A stretch of 64,000 nt of DNA from Mercurialis annua. Lineage: Eukaryota > Streptophyta > Magnoliopsida > Malpighiales > Euphorbiaceae. The notes below the pieces were generated by a model, which ran no database searches, was not told the origin of the DNA, and worked only from the letters and a program-made list of their open reading frames with translations. Below are positions 1 through 11,600 of the stretch, piece by piece (the first letter of the stretch is position 1; every line of letters begins with the position of its first letter). Location of the stretch: NCBI RefSeq assembly GCF_937616625.2, contig NC_065571.1, positions 54,111,651 through 54,175,650 of the forward strand, given 5' to 3'. The position numbers and the translations under genes were made by a program.

Positions 1-901
1 ATGGAACTCCATGCCAATTGCCAAACAAAGGAAAGAGTCTCGCAAGTGCACAAATCAAAAACTGTGTTTCCAGAAGGTGTTAAAATGTCACATTAGGGCC
101 ATGCTTGTCTACCCTTAGTTGTGAAGAAATGAGGGAACATCCCTTCCTTCTAATTTCCTCTTTTAACTCCTAAATTAAGCAACTATTCTTGCACTAAGCA
201 ACATCCAATTTATGTAAATTACTCTAGTTTTTTAGTCTATTTTTTTTTCTTTTTAAGCTATTCTCTGTTTATACGATCAGCATCTAAAATTTATCCTTCA
301 AAAGCATCATATAGCGCCCCGGGACCGCCCTGGCCGACATTAATGCAACTAAATTTAGCATCATTCGTACTACAGAAAACTCACCAATAATGGAAAAGAT
401 GAAACATCACCACCAACCAAATTATAAGCATTGATGTTGACAGGACAATACTAAAACACAGTAAGCCCTGGCTCACACTACACACAAACTGTTGAGGAGT
501 TCAGTTAGATTTTAGAAAATAATATAATTTGTTACTTCGGTTCAATTTAAACCGAACTGAACCGACTAATCTAGTCTAATTTTGAAAAAAAATCAAATCT
601 CAATTTCGTTCAGTTCAAATCAAACCAAATGCCACCCCTATTCATGCTAAATGCAAAAAGAATAGTCCAAAACATAAATCTATCTGCATTGAAGGAACAT
701 ATATGCAACAACAAAAAGTCATAACGCATGCATATCAATTGTTGGAACATATAAAATAAATAAATATAACTAACTAGGCAACAGCCAAAATTTTAAGAGA
801 ACAACCAGACCTACAAAATCAAGACTTAGAAAAATAAATAAAAACAAAAAGCACATGAATTGGAATGAACTCTCTAGTGATAATTGACGACAAAATCTCA
901 T
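1..901. other. Intergenic / 3' flank of eIF4A
   Basis: No gene is supported here. The part next to 901 must carry the eIF4A 3'UTR, since that gene is on the minus strand. From about 505 to 645 there is a degenerate repeat rich in AACCGAACTGAACCG-type words that ends in ATGCCACCCCTA. This is the usual look of decayed hAT-type MITEs in plants. The rest is AT-rich sequence without recognisable signals. Confidence 0.5.
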
Positions 902-2625
902 TTAGAGGAGATCAGCAACATTTGATGGCAACTCCTCAATCAACACATTGTAGAACTTGTGGATGTCAGACAACATCCGCTCATCATCCTTTGTCACAAA
1001 ATTGATGGCAACACCTTTCCTTCCAAATCGTCCACCACGTCCGATACGATGGAGATAGTTCTCTGGCTGAGTAGGGAGATCAAAATTTATAACAAGAGAG
1101 ACCTGTTGGACATCAATACCACGAGCCAAAAGATCGGTGGTGATCAGAACCCGAGATGACCCGGATCGAAATTCACGCATGATGATATCTCTTGTGTTCT
1201 GGTCCATATCACCATGAGTAGCAGAGACAGTGTGGTCTCTACTTCGCATCTTGTCTGTCAGCCAATCAACCTTACGACGAGTGTTGACAAAAATGACACT
1301 TTGGGTTATAGCTAAGGTTTCATAAAGATCGCATAATGTCTCAAGCTTCCATTCTTCTTTCTCGACATTGACATAAAACTGCTTTATACCCTCCAAAGTT
1401 AGCTCATCCCGCTTCACAAGAATTTTAACAGGTTTTTTCATGAACTTCCTAGTGATCTCTAAAGCCTCAGGTGGCATTGTTGCAGAGAAAACACCAACTT
1501 GAATTTTTTCAGGTAGAAGCTGGAAAATTTCATAGATCTGAGCAACAAGCAGAAATAGGATCAGCACGTCAGTACATTTGATTGATTATAAAGAAATTAT
1601 GCAAAAAAAAGAATCTATTAAAGAGATTCAGCAATGCTTATAATTCCATGCTGTATAATTGTGCAATCTTTATCTAACACACAGTGTGTGCTGTTATCTT
1701 AGAATGATATATGCAAAAGACAATGACTTGGGGAAAAAAATGACCTGATCCTTGAAACCACGTGAAAGCATTTCATCAGCCTCATCCAATACAAACATCT
1801 TAATGTAATCAGAACGAAGCGACTGTCTTCGCAGCATGTCAAACACACGACCCGGAGTACCAACAACAACGTGTACCCCACTAGACAGAATGCGTTGATC
1901 TTCACGGACACTGGTTCCACCAACACAAGCATGCACCTTGACGCTAAGATAATCCCCAAGTGCACGCATAACCTTTTCAATCTGTTGTGCAAGCTCCCGG
2001 GTTGGTGCCAGAACCAGGCCTTGGCATTCCACCAAACCATAATCAAGTTGTTGGAGTATACCAGAACAGAAAGTTGCAGTCTTTCCTGTTCCAGACTGAG
2101 CTTGTTGAATCACATCATATCCCTTGATGACTGGAACAATACCTCTCTGTTGAATAGCAGAAGGCTTTTCAAAACCTATGAGAACATAATGAAAAAAAAA
2201 ATATTAAATATCGTGCAACGAATAAAAGGAAAATCTTCCATGGTCGGAATTAATCACGTTTACCAATTAAATGCAGCCATAGTACTATAACATTATAATA
2301 AGCACAGAAGACAGAAGCAAAATAAGGTTACCGTAAGCATAAATGCCCCTGAGGAGATTCTCTTGCAAACCCATTGAATCGAAACTTTCATAAACTTCAT
2401 CATATGTTGTGAAGCCATCTCCCTCGACTGAAAGACTGTTTCCATAAAATTTATTTGTTTTCATCATAAATAGAAGCCAAAATATATTCTAATTGACATA
2501 AATAACTGAGTAAAATAAATAAGACATTGAACGCCAGAATTTAAAGAGGACACTTACACTTCATTCATTTTATCATCAAACTGTTTCGCATCGAATTGTG
2601 AGCCTTCTTGTGCTGATCCTGCCAT
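902..2625 (-). CDS. EIF4A: Eukaryotic initiation factor 4A (DEAD-box RNA helicase)
   Basis: ATP-dependent RNA helicase of the eIF4F cap-binding complex, which unwinds 5'UTR structure for ribosome scanning in the cytosol. Coding exons read on the minus strand: 2558-2625, 2332-2435, 1745-2175 and 902-1537. They join to 412 codons, the normal eIF4A length (412-414). Visible motifs are Walker A AQSGTGKT (83-90), PTRELA (115-120), DEAD (188-191), SAT (219-221) and motif [10 protein letters not shown] (364-371). The C-terminus is the canonical SNVADLL. The start begins [19 protein letters not shown], as in plant eIF4A. An acceptor one base before the ATG (AG at 2627-2628) and a donor at 3052-3053 define a 427-bp 5'UTR intron. 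Family assignment is certain; which paralogue it is cannot be told. Motif VI has G where HRIGRSGR is usual. Confidence 0.97.
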
Positions 2626-2626
2626 A

Positions 2627-3053
2627 CTACAACAACAACAAAACCAAAAATAGGTAAAAAAAAAACGTAAGTAGAGTATCGTATAAAGGATAAAATTAAC
2701 AAAATTCATATATTTTTAGCATATATAAATATTAAGGTGTGCATACTATAAATATTAAGGTGATAAAACTACAGTATTCTAACACGATATGCTATTCCTA
2801 AGACCGCCCCTGGCTAGAATATTGTATAAAAGATAAAATTCAGTATATAAATCATAGAAAAGAAGCATATACTACAATTAAAAGCCAGTTAGATTTTCAA
2901 AAAGGTGGCAAAATTCAAAAGCAATCAAGTTAATTAATACTCAGTATAACTCATCATAAATCGTAAAAAAAAAGAGTATAAAGTGCAATCAATCATAAAC
3001 ACAAAACAGAAATTTGAATCAAAAACAACTAATGGATCGAAGAACACGCATAC
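2627..3053 (-). other. 5'UTR intron of eIF4A
   Basis: On the minus strand a good donor (CAG|GTATGC, GT at 3052-3053) and an acceptor (TTGTAG at 2627) lie just before the start codon. Leader introns ending next to the ATG are common in plant eIF4A genes and often raise expression. That last point is family knowledge and is not visible here. Confidence 0.75.
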
Positions 3054-3260
3054 CTGATAATCGTCGATGATGGTGATTGATTGAAAAAGTGAGAGTAAAA
3101 CTGAGGAGATTGATTTAAAATTTGTTGAATTAGGGTTTTGTTTTCCTTAAAAACTTCTCGGATCTAAACCGCGGAGTTGAAGGAAAGAGTTGTGGAGAGA
3201 GCTTTTAAACACAATTCTGATAGTGTAATGTTAGGGAAGATTGTGTCGTGAGGGTTCTCT

Positions 3261-3268
3261 ATTTATAT
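3261..3268 (-). promoter_or_regulatory. TATA box of eIF4A
   Basis: The minus strand reads TATATAAAT here, about 210 bp upstream of the 5'UTR intron donor. This is a sensible distance for a transcription start near 3230 and a leader exon of about 180 bases ending at 3054. Confidence 0.6.
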
Positions 3269-3527
3269 ACCGCTACTACTCCATGTTGGTTGATGGGCTT
3301 TTCAAGCCCAATTACCTTAAGCTTAGAGGCCCTGCTGGAAAGCCCGTAATTAGGAAACTGTTGTACTGAGATAGGATCTGCTAATTTATATAGTCTGGAT
3401 AAGGAAAATTATTACTCCATCAGTATAGAGAATTTTCTATTTTGATTTTTCTTATGATATAAAAAAAGTTCCATTATCTATCTATACTATATATAAATCT
3501 ACACTATATATATATATCTATCTATAC

Positions 3528-4855
3528 CTATGATGCACGGAAATCTTATGTAGGGTGAGTTTCCCCGTTTTGGAAACGTTTCCGTTTCGGAAACTCTCAG
3601 AAACTCTTCGGAAACGTTTCGGGCCCGTTTCTGTAAATACTAAAAGTTGGAAACTCGTTCCTTAAAAAGAAACCCGTTTCCTATATATAAAAAAAAATCT
3701 TAAATTGTTAAAAAAAAAACCCTATAAAAGGTTACTTATAGATAAAAGAATCTGGTCAATTACCCATATATTTTATAGTTATGGAATTTATTAATATGTT
3801 ATATTTGTTATCTATATCTATACTATATATAAAAGCACGGATGGGGGGAGGGGACAGGCACTTTTACGTTAATAGCCTTAATATTATTTTAATTATTAAT
3901 ATAATAACTAATTAATAAAATTAATTATCCTAATTTAACTCATAAAATATTTTCTACCACAACAAAAACTCTTAACACTTTTAGTAAAATTCAAATGCTA
4001 AAACTCCACACCCACCGATTTTTTTACTATAATTGTTAATCCTATTTCTAATGCAATGTATATACTCATACTCATGTGCTCAAACCTACCACTAAATATC
4101 CTACGGTTACCCCAATAGACTTAATTATAATTACAAATTACACTGTAGCATATAATTCTACTTCTGATGCAATTTAAATACATTAATTGTGTTGAAAATC
4201 AACCACTGAAAACGTCATAGTAAATTCTATTTAATCAATTATTATCTTAATAATTTCAAATTTAGTATTTAATCATGTAAAATTTTAATTAAGATAAACT
4301 ACTTCTGATAAACTACTACTGTGATTATTATTTGATATTTTTTATTTATATTCTCTATAAATAAAATAAACTACTCCTAATTCATAACCATTATTTTAAT
4401 TAATATTTGATACTTTAAACTAAATACAATTTATAGTTATATAAATTATTACTGGCTAAACATAAATATAATTATCTTAATCCATAATAATTATAATTAT
4501 AATTATTTGACGAGTCACACTACGAGCCACGTATGAAACACGTAAAGCGACACTAGTATATATATAATTATGCTTATGGAATTTATAAAAAATTATTTTC
4601 ATATAAGTAAACTATTATAACAATTAATAAAATAAATTATTTGAATATATAACAAATAAATTGTTATAGTATGTTTTATATATAACAAATAATATATATT
4701 ACATAATTTTATAACTTTTAATATTTATAAATATACCCCTATATTTTTACTATTTACATGTTTCCCCCACGTTTCCGTTTCTTATATTTTGAAAAAATCT
4801 GTTTCGCCATTTCCGTTCCAGTTTCCGTTTCCGTTTCCGTTTTTGTGCAACTTAG
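3528..4855. mobile_element. hAT-type non-autonomous element, itself interrupted
   Basis: Its terminal inverted repeats are CTATGATGCACGG on the left and CTAAGTTGCACAA as the complement of the right end. It is flanked by an 8-bp duplication ATCTATA(C/T) (3520-3527 and 4856-4863, one mismatch). Both subterminal regions are packed with TTTCCGTTTCCG and GGAAACG words. The same structure occurs uninterrupted at 49922-50388, which confirms the boundaries. An 8-bp TSD with subterminal repeats points to the hAT superfamily. About 740 bp of its length is the Helitron at 3817-4556. There is no transposase ORF. Confidence 0.8.
3817..4556 (+). mobile_element. Helitron copy nested inside the hAT element
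   Basis: It begins with TCTATACTATATATAAAAGC directly after an A (3816) and ends with the 3' hairpin region CACGTATGAAACACGT followed by CTAG (4553-4556) and a T. This is insertion at A|T without target duplication, as expected for Helitrons. The hairpin stem carries one mismatch. Its 3' end matches the unit at 6734-7641. It is the best-delimited single Helitron in the window. Confidence 0.85.
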
Positions 4856-4856
4856 A

Positions 4857-6163
4857 TCTATATTATAGAGGGGGGACAGACAAATTTACTAAGTAGTCCT
4901 TTATAAATCTATCTATCCATAATTATTTTATATGTGAGAAGGGAGGGAGACAGGAAAAATTACGATAATAGTCTTTATTAAGAGTATAGCTCATATAAAA
5001 AAAATAAGAGTTTAACCTCTATTCAAATTTATTAAAGATAAATATTAAATTTTAAATTAACTATTTATTCGAATAAAAATATAAACAATGAGTTAAAGGT
5101 TGAATAGGACTAAAATTGGAAGATGAAATCGGCGGTGTTAAGAGTTTAAGGTTGTATAAGGTTTAATAGGAATATAATTCAACGAAATCAAAGTCAAAAT
5201 TCTCTAATTAGTGCACTTTAGGGTTGCATAATAAGCCAAAAAAGGCAAAAACAAATAAATTAATTAAATCAAAGTTTTTCAAATAGAAATAGAAACTACA
5301 ACTTCTGAAATAGTTATTCCATGAAAACCTAACCTTCATAAATAAATAAATAAATTAAATAGAGTTAATTTAATAAAATGGTGCAAATTATGTGTTGTAT
5401 CCGAGAAAAGACTTGGAGTTGCATATTATGTTTATTATTAGTTGATGTCTTCAATTCTAAACCAATCTCTTTAAGATTAAGTTGTTGTTTTTTAAATGTT
5501 AAAAATGATGCTCTTTATAGCAATTTTTTCTTTTTTAAAATGACTTGTGTATAAAACAAATAATTTCTAAATTATCAAGATAGATTTCATAATTTAGTGG
5601 CTTCTCAATGCAGTTTAAATTCATAAAAAAATAACGAGATATAAATAAATTATTCACATGCGTAGCATATTTAATAGTTTAGTTAGATATTTAATACATA
5701 TAATAAGTTATATAATTATCACTCATGTGCGGAAAATTATTAATATAAATGTGAATAAAATTTATAGTCTTAATACAACTAATATGATATTTTTCATTCC
5801 AACAAAAATTCTAATTAGTCTCCAAATAGTTTACAGTAGTGTCTTTTTATTAGTTTAGTTTAATTTTGTTATTAACTTAACCATTTCATTTAATTTTGTT
5901 ATTAACTTAACCATTTCATTTAATATTTTTACTATTATTATGTATATAACGGGTTATATGAATATTGCTCATGGTAGGGTTTAATTTTATAAAGAAATAT
6001 GAATAACTCTCTAAATATAGTCTAATTAAATAATGATAATAAAAAAATTTAAATAACAAATAATAATTAAAAAGTTTATCTAATAATTAATAATTATTAT
6101 TACTATATTTATAACGGGTCATATAAATATCGCTCACGTGCATAGCACGTGGCGAAACGCTAG
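4857..6163 (+). mobile_element. Rest of the outer Helitron unit, with a second internal 5'-like end
   Basis: After the hAT element the sequence resumes TCTATATTATAGAG and then the Helitron leader GACAGACAAATTTACTAAG. It ends with a perfect 7-bp hairpin CACGTGC-ATA-GCACGTG (6135-6151) and CTAG (6160-6163). Around 4910-4970 a second leader-like stretch (GAAGGGAGGGAGACAGG) suggests that two diverged units are fused here. A 30-bp segment is tandemly duplicated at 5861-5920. Confidence 0.65.
5861..5920. repeat. 30-bp tandem duplication
   Basis: Two exact consecutive copies of a 30-bp AT-rich unit (5861-5890 and 5891-5920) lie inside the Helitron array. The lack of divergence implies a recent duplication compared with the surrounding decayed repeats. 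Confidence 0.85.
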
Positions 6164-6733
6164 TACTATATATAAAAGCACGGATGGGGAGGGGACAGAC
6201 AAATTTACTGAATAATTCTTATCAGTTTACTACTAAATAAAGGTTTTATAGTCATTAACTAATTAGTTATTTAATTAATCACTATTGTAATTAAAGTTCT
6301 AATTAGAATAGGTAGCTAAATTATCTCCAATTTAATTTTTAATATATAAAAAATAACTAAATTGTCTCCAAATTAGTAGGAATACCTATCTTTTAGTTTG
6401 ATTGAACTACAAAATTCAAATATTTAATATAATATTATTTAAATCTTTATCTTATTATTTTTAAAGATATTATCAATAAAATTAAGTTAATTATTTAATT
6501 ATGGTTATTATAAAACCAAAAGAAGAATAAATTCAGTATGGAAAAAAATTTAATAACCGAATAATATTTACTTTTACAAAAATTCTTAACTAATTTAATA
6601 TTAATTATAAATAAAAAATTGATATAATTATAATAAATTTTAATTATCAAAAAAAAATTATAATAAATTTACTAATATGTTTATTGGCGAGTTACGTTAC
6701 GAGCCACGTGCATAGCACGTAATGCGAAACTAA
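6164..6733 (+). mobile_element. Helitron array unit B
   Basis: It opens TACTATATATAAAAGCACGG directly after the CTAG of the previous unit and closes with hairpin ACGTGC-ATA-GCACGT (6706-6720) and CTAA (6730-6733). Its interior is very similar to unit D (7642-8193) over most of its length, including a shared start GAATAATTC/CTT-TCAGTTTAC and the AAATTGTCTCCAAATTAGTA segment. It is non-coding. Confidence 0.8.
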
Positions 6734-7641
6734 TTACTATATATAAAAGCACGGATGGAGGAGGGACAGACAAACTTACTAAGTAGTCCTTTATAAATTA
6801 TTATTAGTAATTGATTAGTTAAGTTATGGTTTTATAGTAATTAATTAATTAATTGTACTAATAAAAAATTAATATTAACTCTCCCTAATTTATTTAGAAT
6901 TTTAATAAAAGTTAAACTCCTAATATCATTAATTTTAGTTGACTTTGAATAGAATTATATATGGTTATAAGAACCATATATGTACTGCTAATTGGAATCC
7001 AACAAAAGTTCTTAATACGGAAAAAGTAAGAATTTGAATCAATTTCTGGTTGGTTTGTATGGCAGTACAATTTTATATATTACAGAAAAAAATTCCATAA
7101 TAAATATACTTAAATCAGTAGTCATACATAAAAAAATTAAACTCTGAAGGTTTAATTACTGAAAATTTCATCAACTCGGAGAATGATAACCGAGAACTTG
7201 AACTTTTGTTGGGTTCTTACACCACTATTACGTTGCTGGCCAGTTTTGTGTTTAATGCATTCATTCTACTCAATTTTTGTTATATTAATATCCTTTATAT
7301 TTCATAATATATAGTTAATAACTGAAAAGGTATTAAAATAATTAAATTATTAACTAAAATAAACTATTTTAAATATTTAATTATTATTTAATCATTTAGA
7401 ATTCTAACTAAGGTGAACTACTTCTAATATATAACTATTTTAATTATTATTCGATATTTTTTATTCATGTTCTCTATAATAAGATAAATTATTCTTGTAT
7501 TTACATACAATTTATAATTATAAAAATAATTAATTATTAAATAAATATAAATATAATTATCCTCATTCAAAATAAATGTAATTATCACTATTTGACGAGT
7601 TACACTACGAGCCACGTGTGAAACACGTAAAACGACACTAG
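6734..7641 (+). mobile_element. Helitron array unit C
   Basis: It starts TACTATATATAAAAGCACGG, with leader GACAGACAAACTTACTAAG shared with the outer unit at 4857. It ends with hairpin ACGTGT-GAA-ACACGT (7614-7628) and CTAG (7638-7641). Its 3' part matches the nested copy at 3817-4556 rather than units B and D. It is non-coding; a short ORF within it is a chance frame. Confidence 0.8.
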
Positions 7642-8193
7642 TATATATAAAAGTACGGAAGGGGGGGGCACATGCAAATTTACTGAATAATCCTTTTCAG
7701 TTTACTACTAAATAAAGGTTTTATAGTCATTAACTAATTAGTTATTTAACTAATCACTATTGTAATTAAAGTCCTAATTAGAATAGGTAGCTAAATAATC
7801 TCCAATCTAATTTTTAGTATGTAAAAAATAACTAAATTGTCTCCAAATTAGTAGGAATACATATCTTTTAGTTTGATTGAACTGCAAAATTAAAATACTG
7901 TATTTGATCAATATATTATTATTTAAATTTCTATCTTATTATTTTTAAAGATATTATTAATCAAATTAAGTTAATTATTTAATTAAGGTTATTATAAAAC
8001 CAAAAGAAGAGTAAATTCAGTATGGCAAAAAATTTAATACTGAATATATTATATTTATTTTTATAATTTTTTTTAACTAATTTAATATTAATTATAAATA
8101 AAAAAAAAATGATATAATTATAATAAATTGATTAATATGTTCATTGAGAAGTTACATTACGAACCACGTGCATAGCACGTAATGCGAAACTAG
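7642..8193 (+). mobile_element. Helitron array unit D
   Basis: It begins TATATATAAAAGTACGGA directly after the previous CTAG and ends with hairpin 8166-8180 plus CTAG (8190-8193). It is a close relative of unit B, with point differences and small indels. It is the downstream boundary of the whole array; ordinary intergenic sequence follows. Confidence 0.8.
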
Positions 8194-8693
8194 TTAGTTA
8201 TAATGTTTTCAATGTTTTAATTTAATATAGATCTTTTGACAAAGAAATACCTTTTATGTACTTTTATGAATGAATAATGTACTAACTAAATAAGCATAAA
8301 TTGGGGGTGGGGTGAAGCCATGTAGTGAAGTAAAAAACTTGCAATACCAAACTTAACATCCCATAGAGAAGAAAAAACTTCCAGTCCCAAACTTAATATG
8401 GGTGCCACGTTTTAAATGTTGTGCTCAAATCGCTACAAATATAAAATGTGAGGTTTTAAATGCATATAAACCAAAAACAAAACATACTGAATTGTACGGA
8501 CCCAGTTTAAGATGACATTCTCTACATTTACAGCAGTTAGCTCCTAGGTACAAATAAACAACCGGAATTCTCTAGGACATGGGAAATTCCAGCGACCATC
8601 TTATGTGCCTTCCCCTTGTAACTTCTTCAATATTGCACATACAAATTCACCTGTTGTTCCAGTCATCAAAACTGCTCCAGGTCGATGATTTCT
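8194..8693. other. 3' flank of THO6/DWA1
   Basis: This 500-bp stretch lies between the Helitron array and the THO6 stop codon. The part near 8694 is presumably the THO6 3'UTR on the minus strand. I see no further gene or repeat. Confidence 0.5.
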
Positions 8694-11600
8694 CTACAGG
8701 CATTTGCAGCGGAATGTGCAATAGTGACTACCAAACTGTGATATGACATCTACAAGGCCTCCATAGCCTCCAACTGCAATCATCTGAAGAAAGCAATTGT
8801 ATCACAAAGATATTAAGCTACGGGAAACGGAAACATCCAAATGAGAAACACCAAAACAAAACAAAACGGATAAACGATATATATTTTGTAAGAATAGGTT
8901 ATAAAATTACAGTTTTGGAATTTCAGATATATTTTTGAAAACAAATACAAAACGGCAGATCCCCAAAACATAAGGCTTGAGAAGTTTCCATGCAACATAG
9001 ATAATAAGTATAGTTAGAATTTCCTACAAAGACCATAGCATGCCAATTATATTCATATCATGCCAACTGCAATAGAAAAGATGCAAGAATTTCATTTGAA
9101 ACACCAAGCAAACTGTTCATAAGCAATAAATGTTATCATAATCGCAATACAGGCAATAAAATCCAGAATTGAACTGGAATAAAGCATCAGGAAATTGACA
9201 CAGCCAAATCCCCCACGATGAACATCTGCCAGCAGAAAAAGGGGAAATATTTAAAGAAATTATGAAAGCAGAGTTAAATAGGAACATACTCCCGATGGAT
9301 GCATGGACACAGAAAATGCTGACTGAGGAGCACAAGGTATCTGAGAAAGAATTGCTCCATTTAAGTCAAAACGGGTGAGTAGCGGCTCTGCTCCGACTGC
9401 TAATATCTGACATTATAATATGGTGAATGTAAGATAGGATAAAATGCGAAAATTAGAAGAATTGTATAAAAAAAACAAGATACTTTCAAACACCCAATCA
9501 TAACAACCAGCAATACAGGGGTATCATTACAAATATTACATTGTAGACTGACTATAAGGCTTTCTGTATATCTATCATAAGCATCCATACATATCGGGAC
9601 TGGAGAAGTTTACTGCAGGCATCCTTCTGGAGTCTGGACTATTTTATATCGATAATTGCCTTGGTTTCCTGATATCTACAGGTATAGTTTTTCAAAAGTT
9701 TAAAAATTTATACATACGGACAGAACCTTGCACCATAAAACCCATTCCTAACCTTGACACCCCAGCCCCTTAGACGGCTGAGCCAGTGCATAAAACATAA
9801 TAGTAACAGTTTAAATGATGCAAATTGGAGTTATAAAAGAATTGTCGAGCAAATAAATACAATATATACAGAACTCTAACAAGCAACTCTTGGACAAAGA
9901 AGGCCCTTTGGAAAAGAATGTGAACTTCAGTGGCAGACCTGCTTAGACTGAAAACAGTTAGGGAGGAAATTTTACTTACCTGATTTTCATCAAATATTAT
10001 GTCCTGTAGAGATGCACGACTAGCAGCCTTTGAAACACATTCAGAAGCTGGAAGACTCCAGACTGATAAACTCCGGCCATTGCTGCAAGCCTACAAGTGT
10101 AAACGGTTGTTAAATAAGCCAACATTGTCAGATGCACAACTACCATAAAGTCGACCTGAAACTTAGATTTAAGAGATCACTGAGATAAGTATGTATTTAT
10201 TTTTTCCATGTAACACTCTAGCAGCATCATAATGTAAGTTGCTCTTTTGATAATGCAGCTAACCTGAACAATTGGTGACAGTTAATGGAAAGTGCTCTTT
10301 ATACTCGACAAATTCTCATGCATGTCATGAACATATATTGGTATATGCAAAAACATATTCATCTAGAAACCTCCAAAAACTATATACATAAAATTAAACT
10401 GCAATTTTGACTGCATAAACTCTTACCAACCAGGTCTCACTTGCATCAAGAGCAATGCAGCTAACACGTGAAGATCCTTTCCACTTCTTATCCTTCACTG
10501 GATTAATTATTTCAACGCACTTTCCAGTTTTGCAATCTAAGGGAAGGAAAAAATGCATGCTGCTAAGCTCAATGGCTAATGAATAAGCAATCACATGCTG
10601 ACATTTATAAATCAAACTTACGTGACTAACATATTAGTTTGTATTAATACGATTATAGTGGATCGATATTACCAAGCCCTTATACTGCTTGAGAGTCAAA
10701 GTATGAAAAGGACAACAATCAATTCTATGCAGATTCTTCCGCTCCACCGAAAAACATGCACAAATATTTAAAAAAACAAGGAAACTAAGCAACAGGATCC
10801 TCAAACATCAAAAGCTGTATTTACCCCAAATTCGTGCAGTCCCATCTTCCGAACCAGTTATAATCTGAAACCCAGGAATATGAAGGGAAAAAACAGATAG
10901 AGTTAGAAATCATGAGCTGCATATGTAACCCAAAAGACATAGCTCCTGCATTATAGGGCATCAGTGCATGGCTCCTGTAAAGTAACTTAGGATGAGAAAA
11001 ATGGAGAAAAAGCATGACCTGATTGGCCGACTTACGGGCAACTATACAGTGCAAGTAGTCCCGGTGTCCCTTAAAAATCGTTTTGATCTTACAAGTCTCC
11101 TGAAAGCTCCATAAGCAACCATGTTGGCGTTAGCTCCAGATAGAGGAACAACATGAGAAGCCATCTAGAAGTGAATGAATTTACAAACACTTTGTGGGGG
11201 AGAACATAGTAGTATTAGTGATACATTCACTTCAAAGTTCAAACGAATACATACCACATCCCAACAATATGCACAAGAATCGCCAGCAGCTGAAAAAACG
11301 CATCCCATCTAGCGTAAAAAGCAGGGTAAGAAAATGATTTTTTTTTTCCAGCAATCGTCAAGCACAGCTAAATAAATTTGTGTAGAATGATAGATGGATG
11401 GAGAGTATCTCAAACCTGGGTATCCACAGCTATGGCATTAACTTCAGGGATTGGGGAAAGGGCACCCCAAGGACCTCTGAAAGACGACAATAAGGAATGA
11501 ACTGTAGCATCAAAATATAGATAAATGCGAAAACAACCACATTACATACAGAACTCAACTAGTACAGCTAGCATTCATTTAAAGTAGTAGCATACCATCA

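Larger units (their letters stand above)
3481..8193 (+). mobile_element. Composite head-to-tail array of non-autonomous Helitrons
   Basis: The array starts A|TCTATACTATATATAAA and ends with a hairpin (ACGTGC-ATA-GCACGT, 8166-8180) followed by CTAG at 8190-8193. These are the 5' TC and 3' hairpin-CTRR signatures of Helitrons. Internally the 5' motif ACTATATATAAAAGCACGGA recurs directly after earlier 3' ends (6163/6164, 6733/6734, 7641/7642), so several units are joined head to tail. No Rep/helicase coding sequence is present, so mobilisation would need enzymes from elsewhere. The first unit is interrupted by a hAT element (3528-4855) that contains another Helitron (3817-4556). Confidence 0.85.

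Noticed and set aside
3481..8193. Possible satellite or centromeric repeat because of the tandem units
   Set aside because: Units have Helitron 5' and 3' signatures, unequal lengths (about 550-1300 bp) and mixed types, so they do not form a regular satellite.
8281..8693. Additional exons of THO6 downstream of 8694
   Set aside because: A clean stop codon at 8694-8696 ends the WD40 frame at the expected length.
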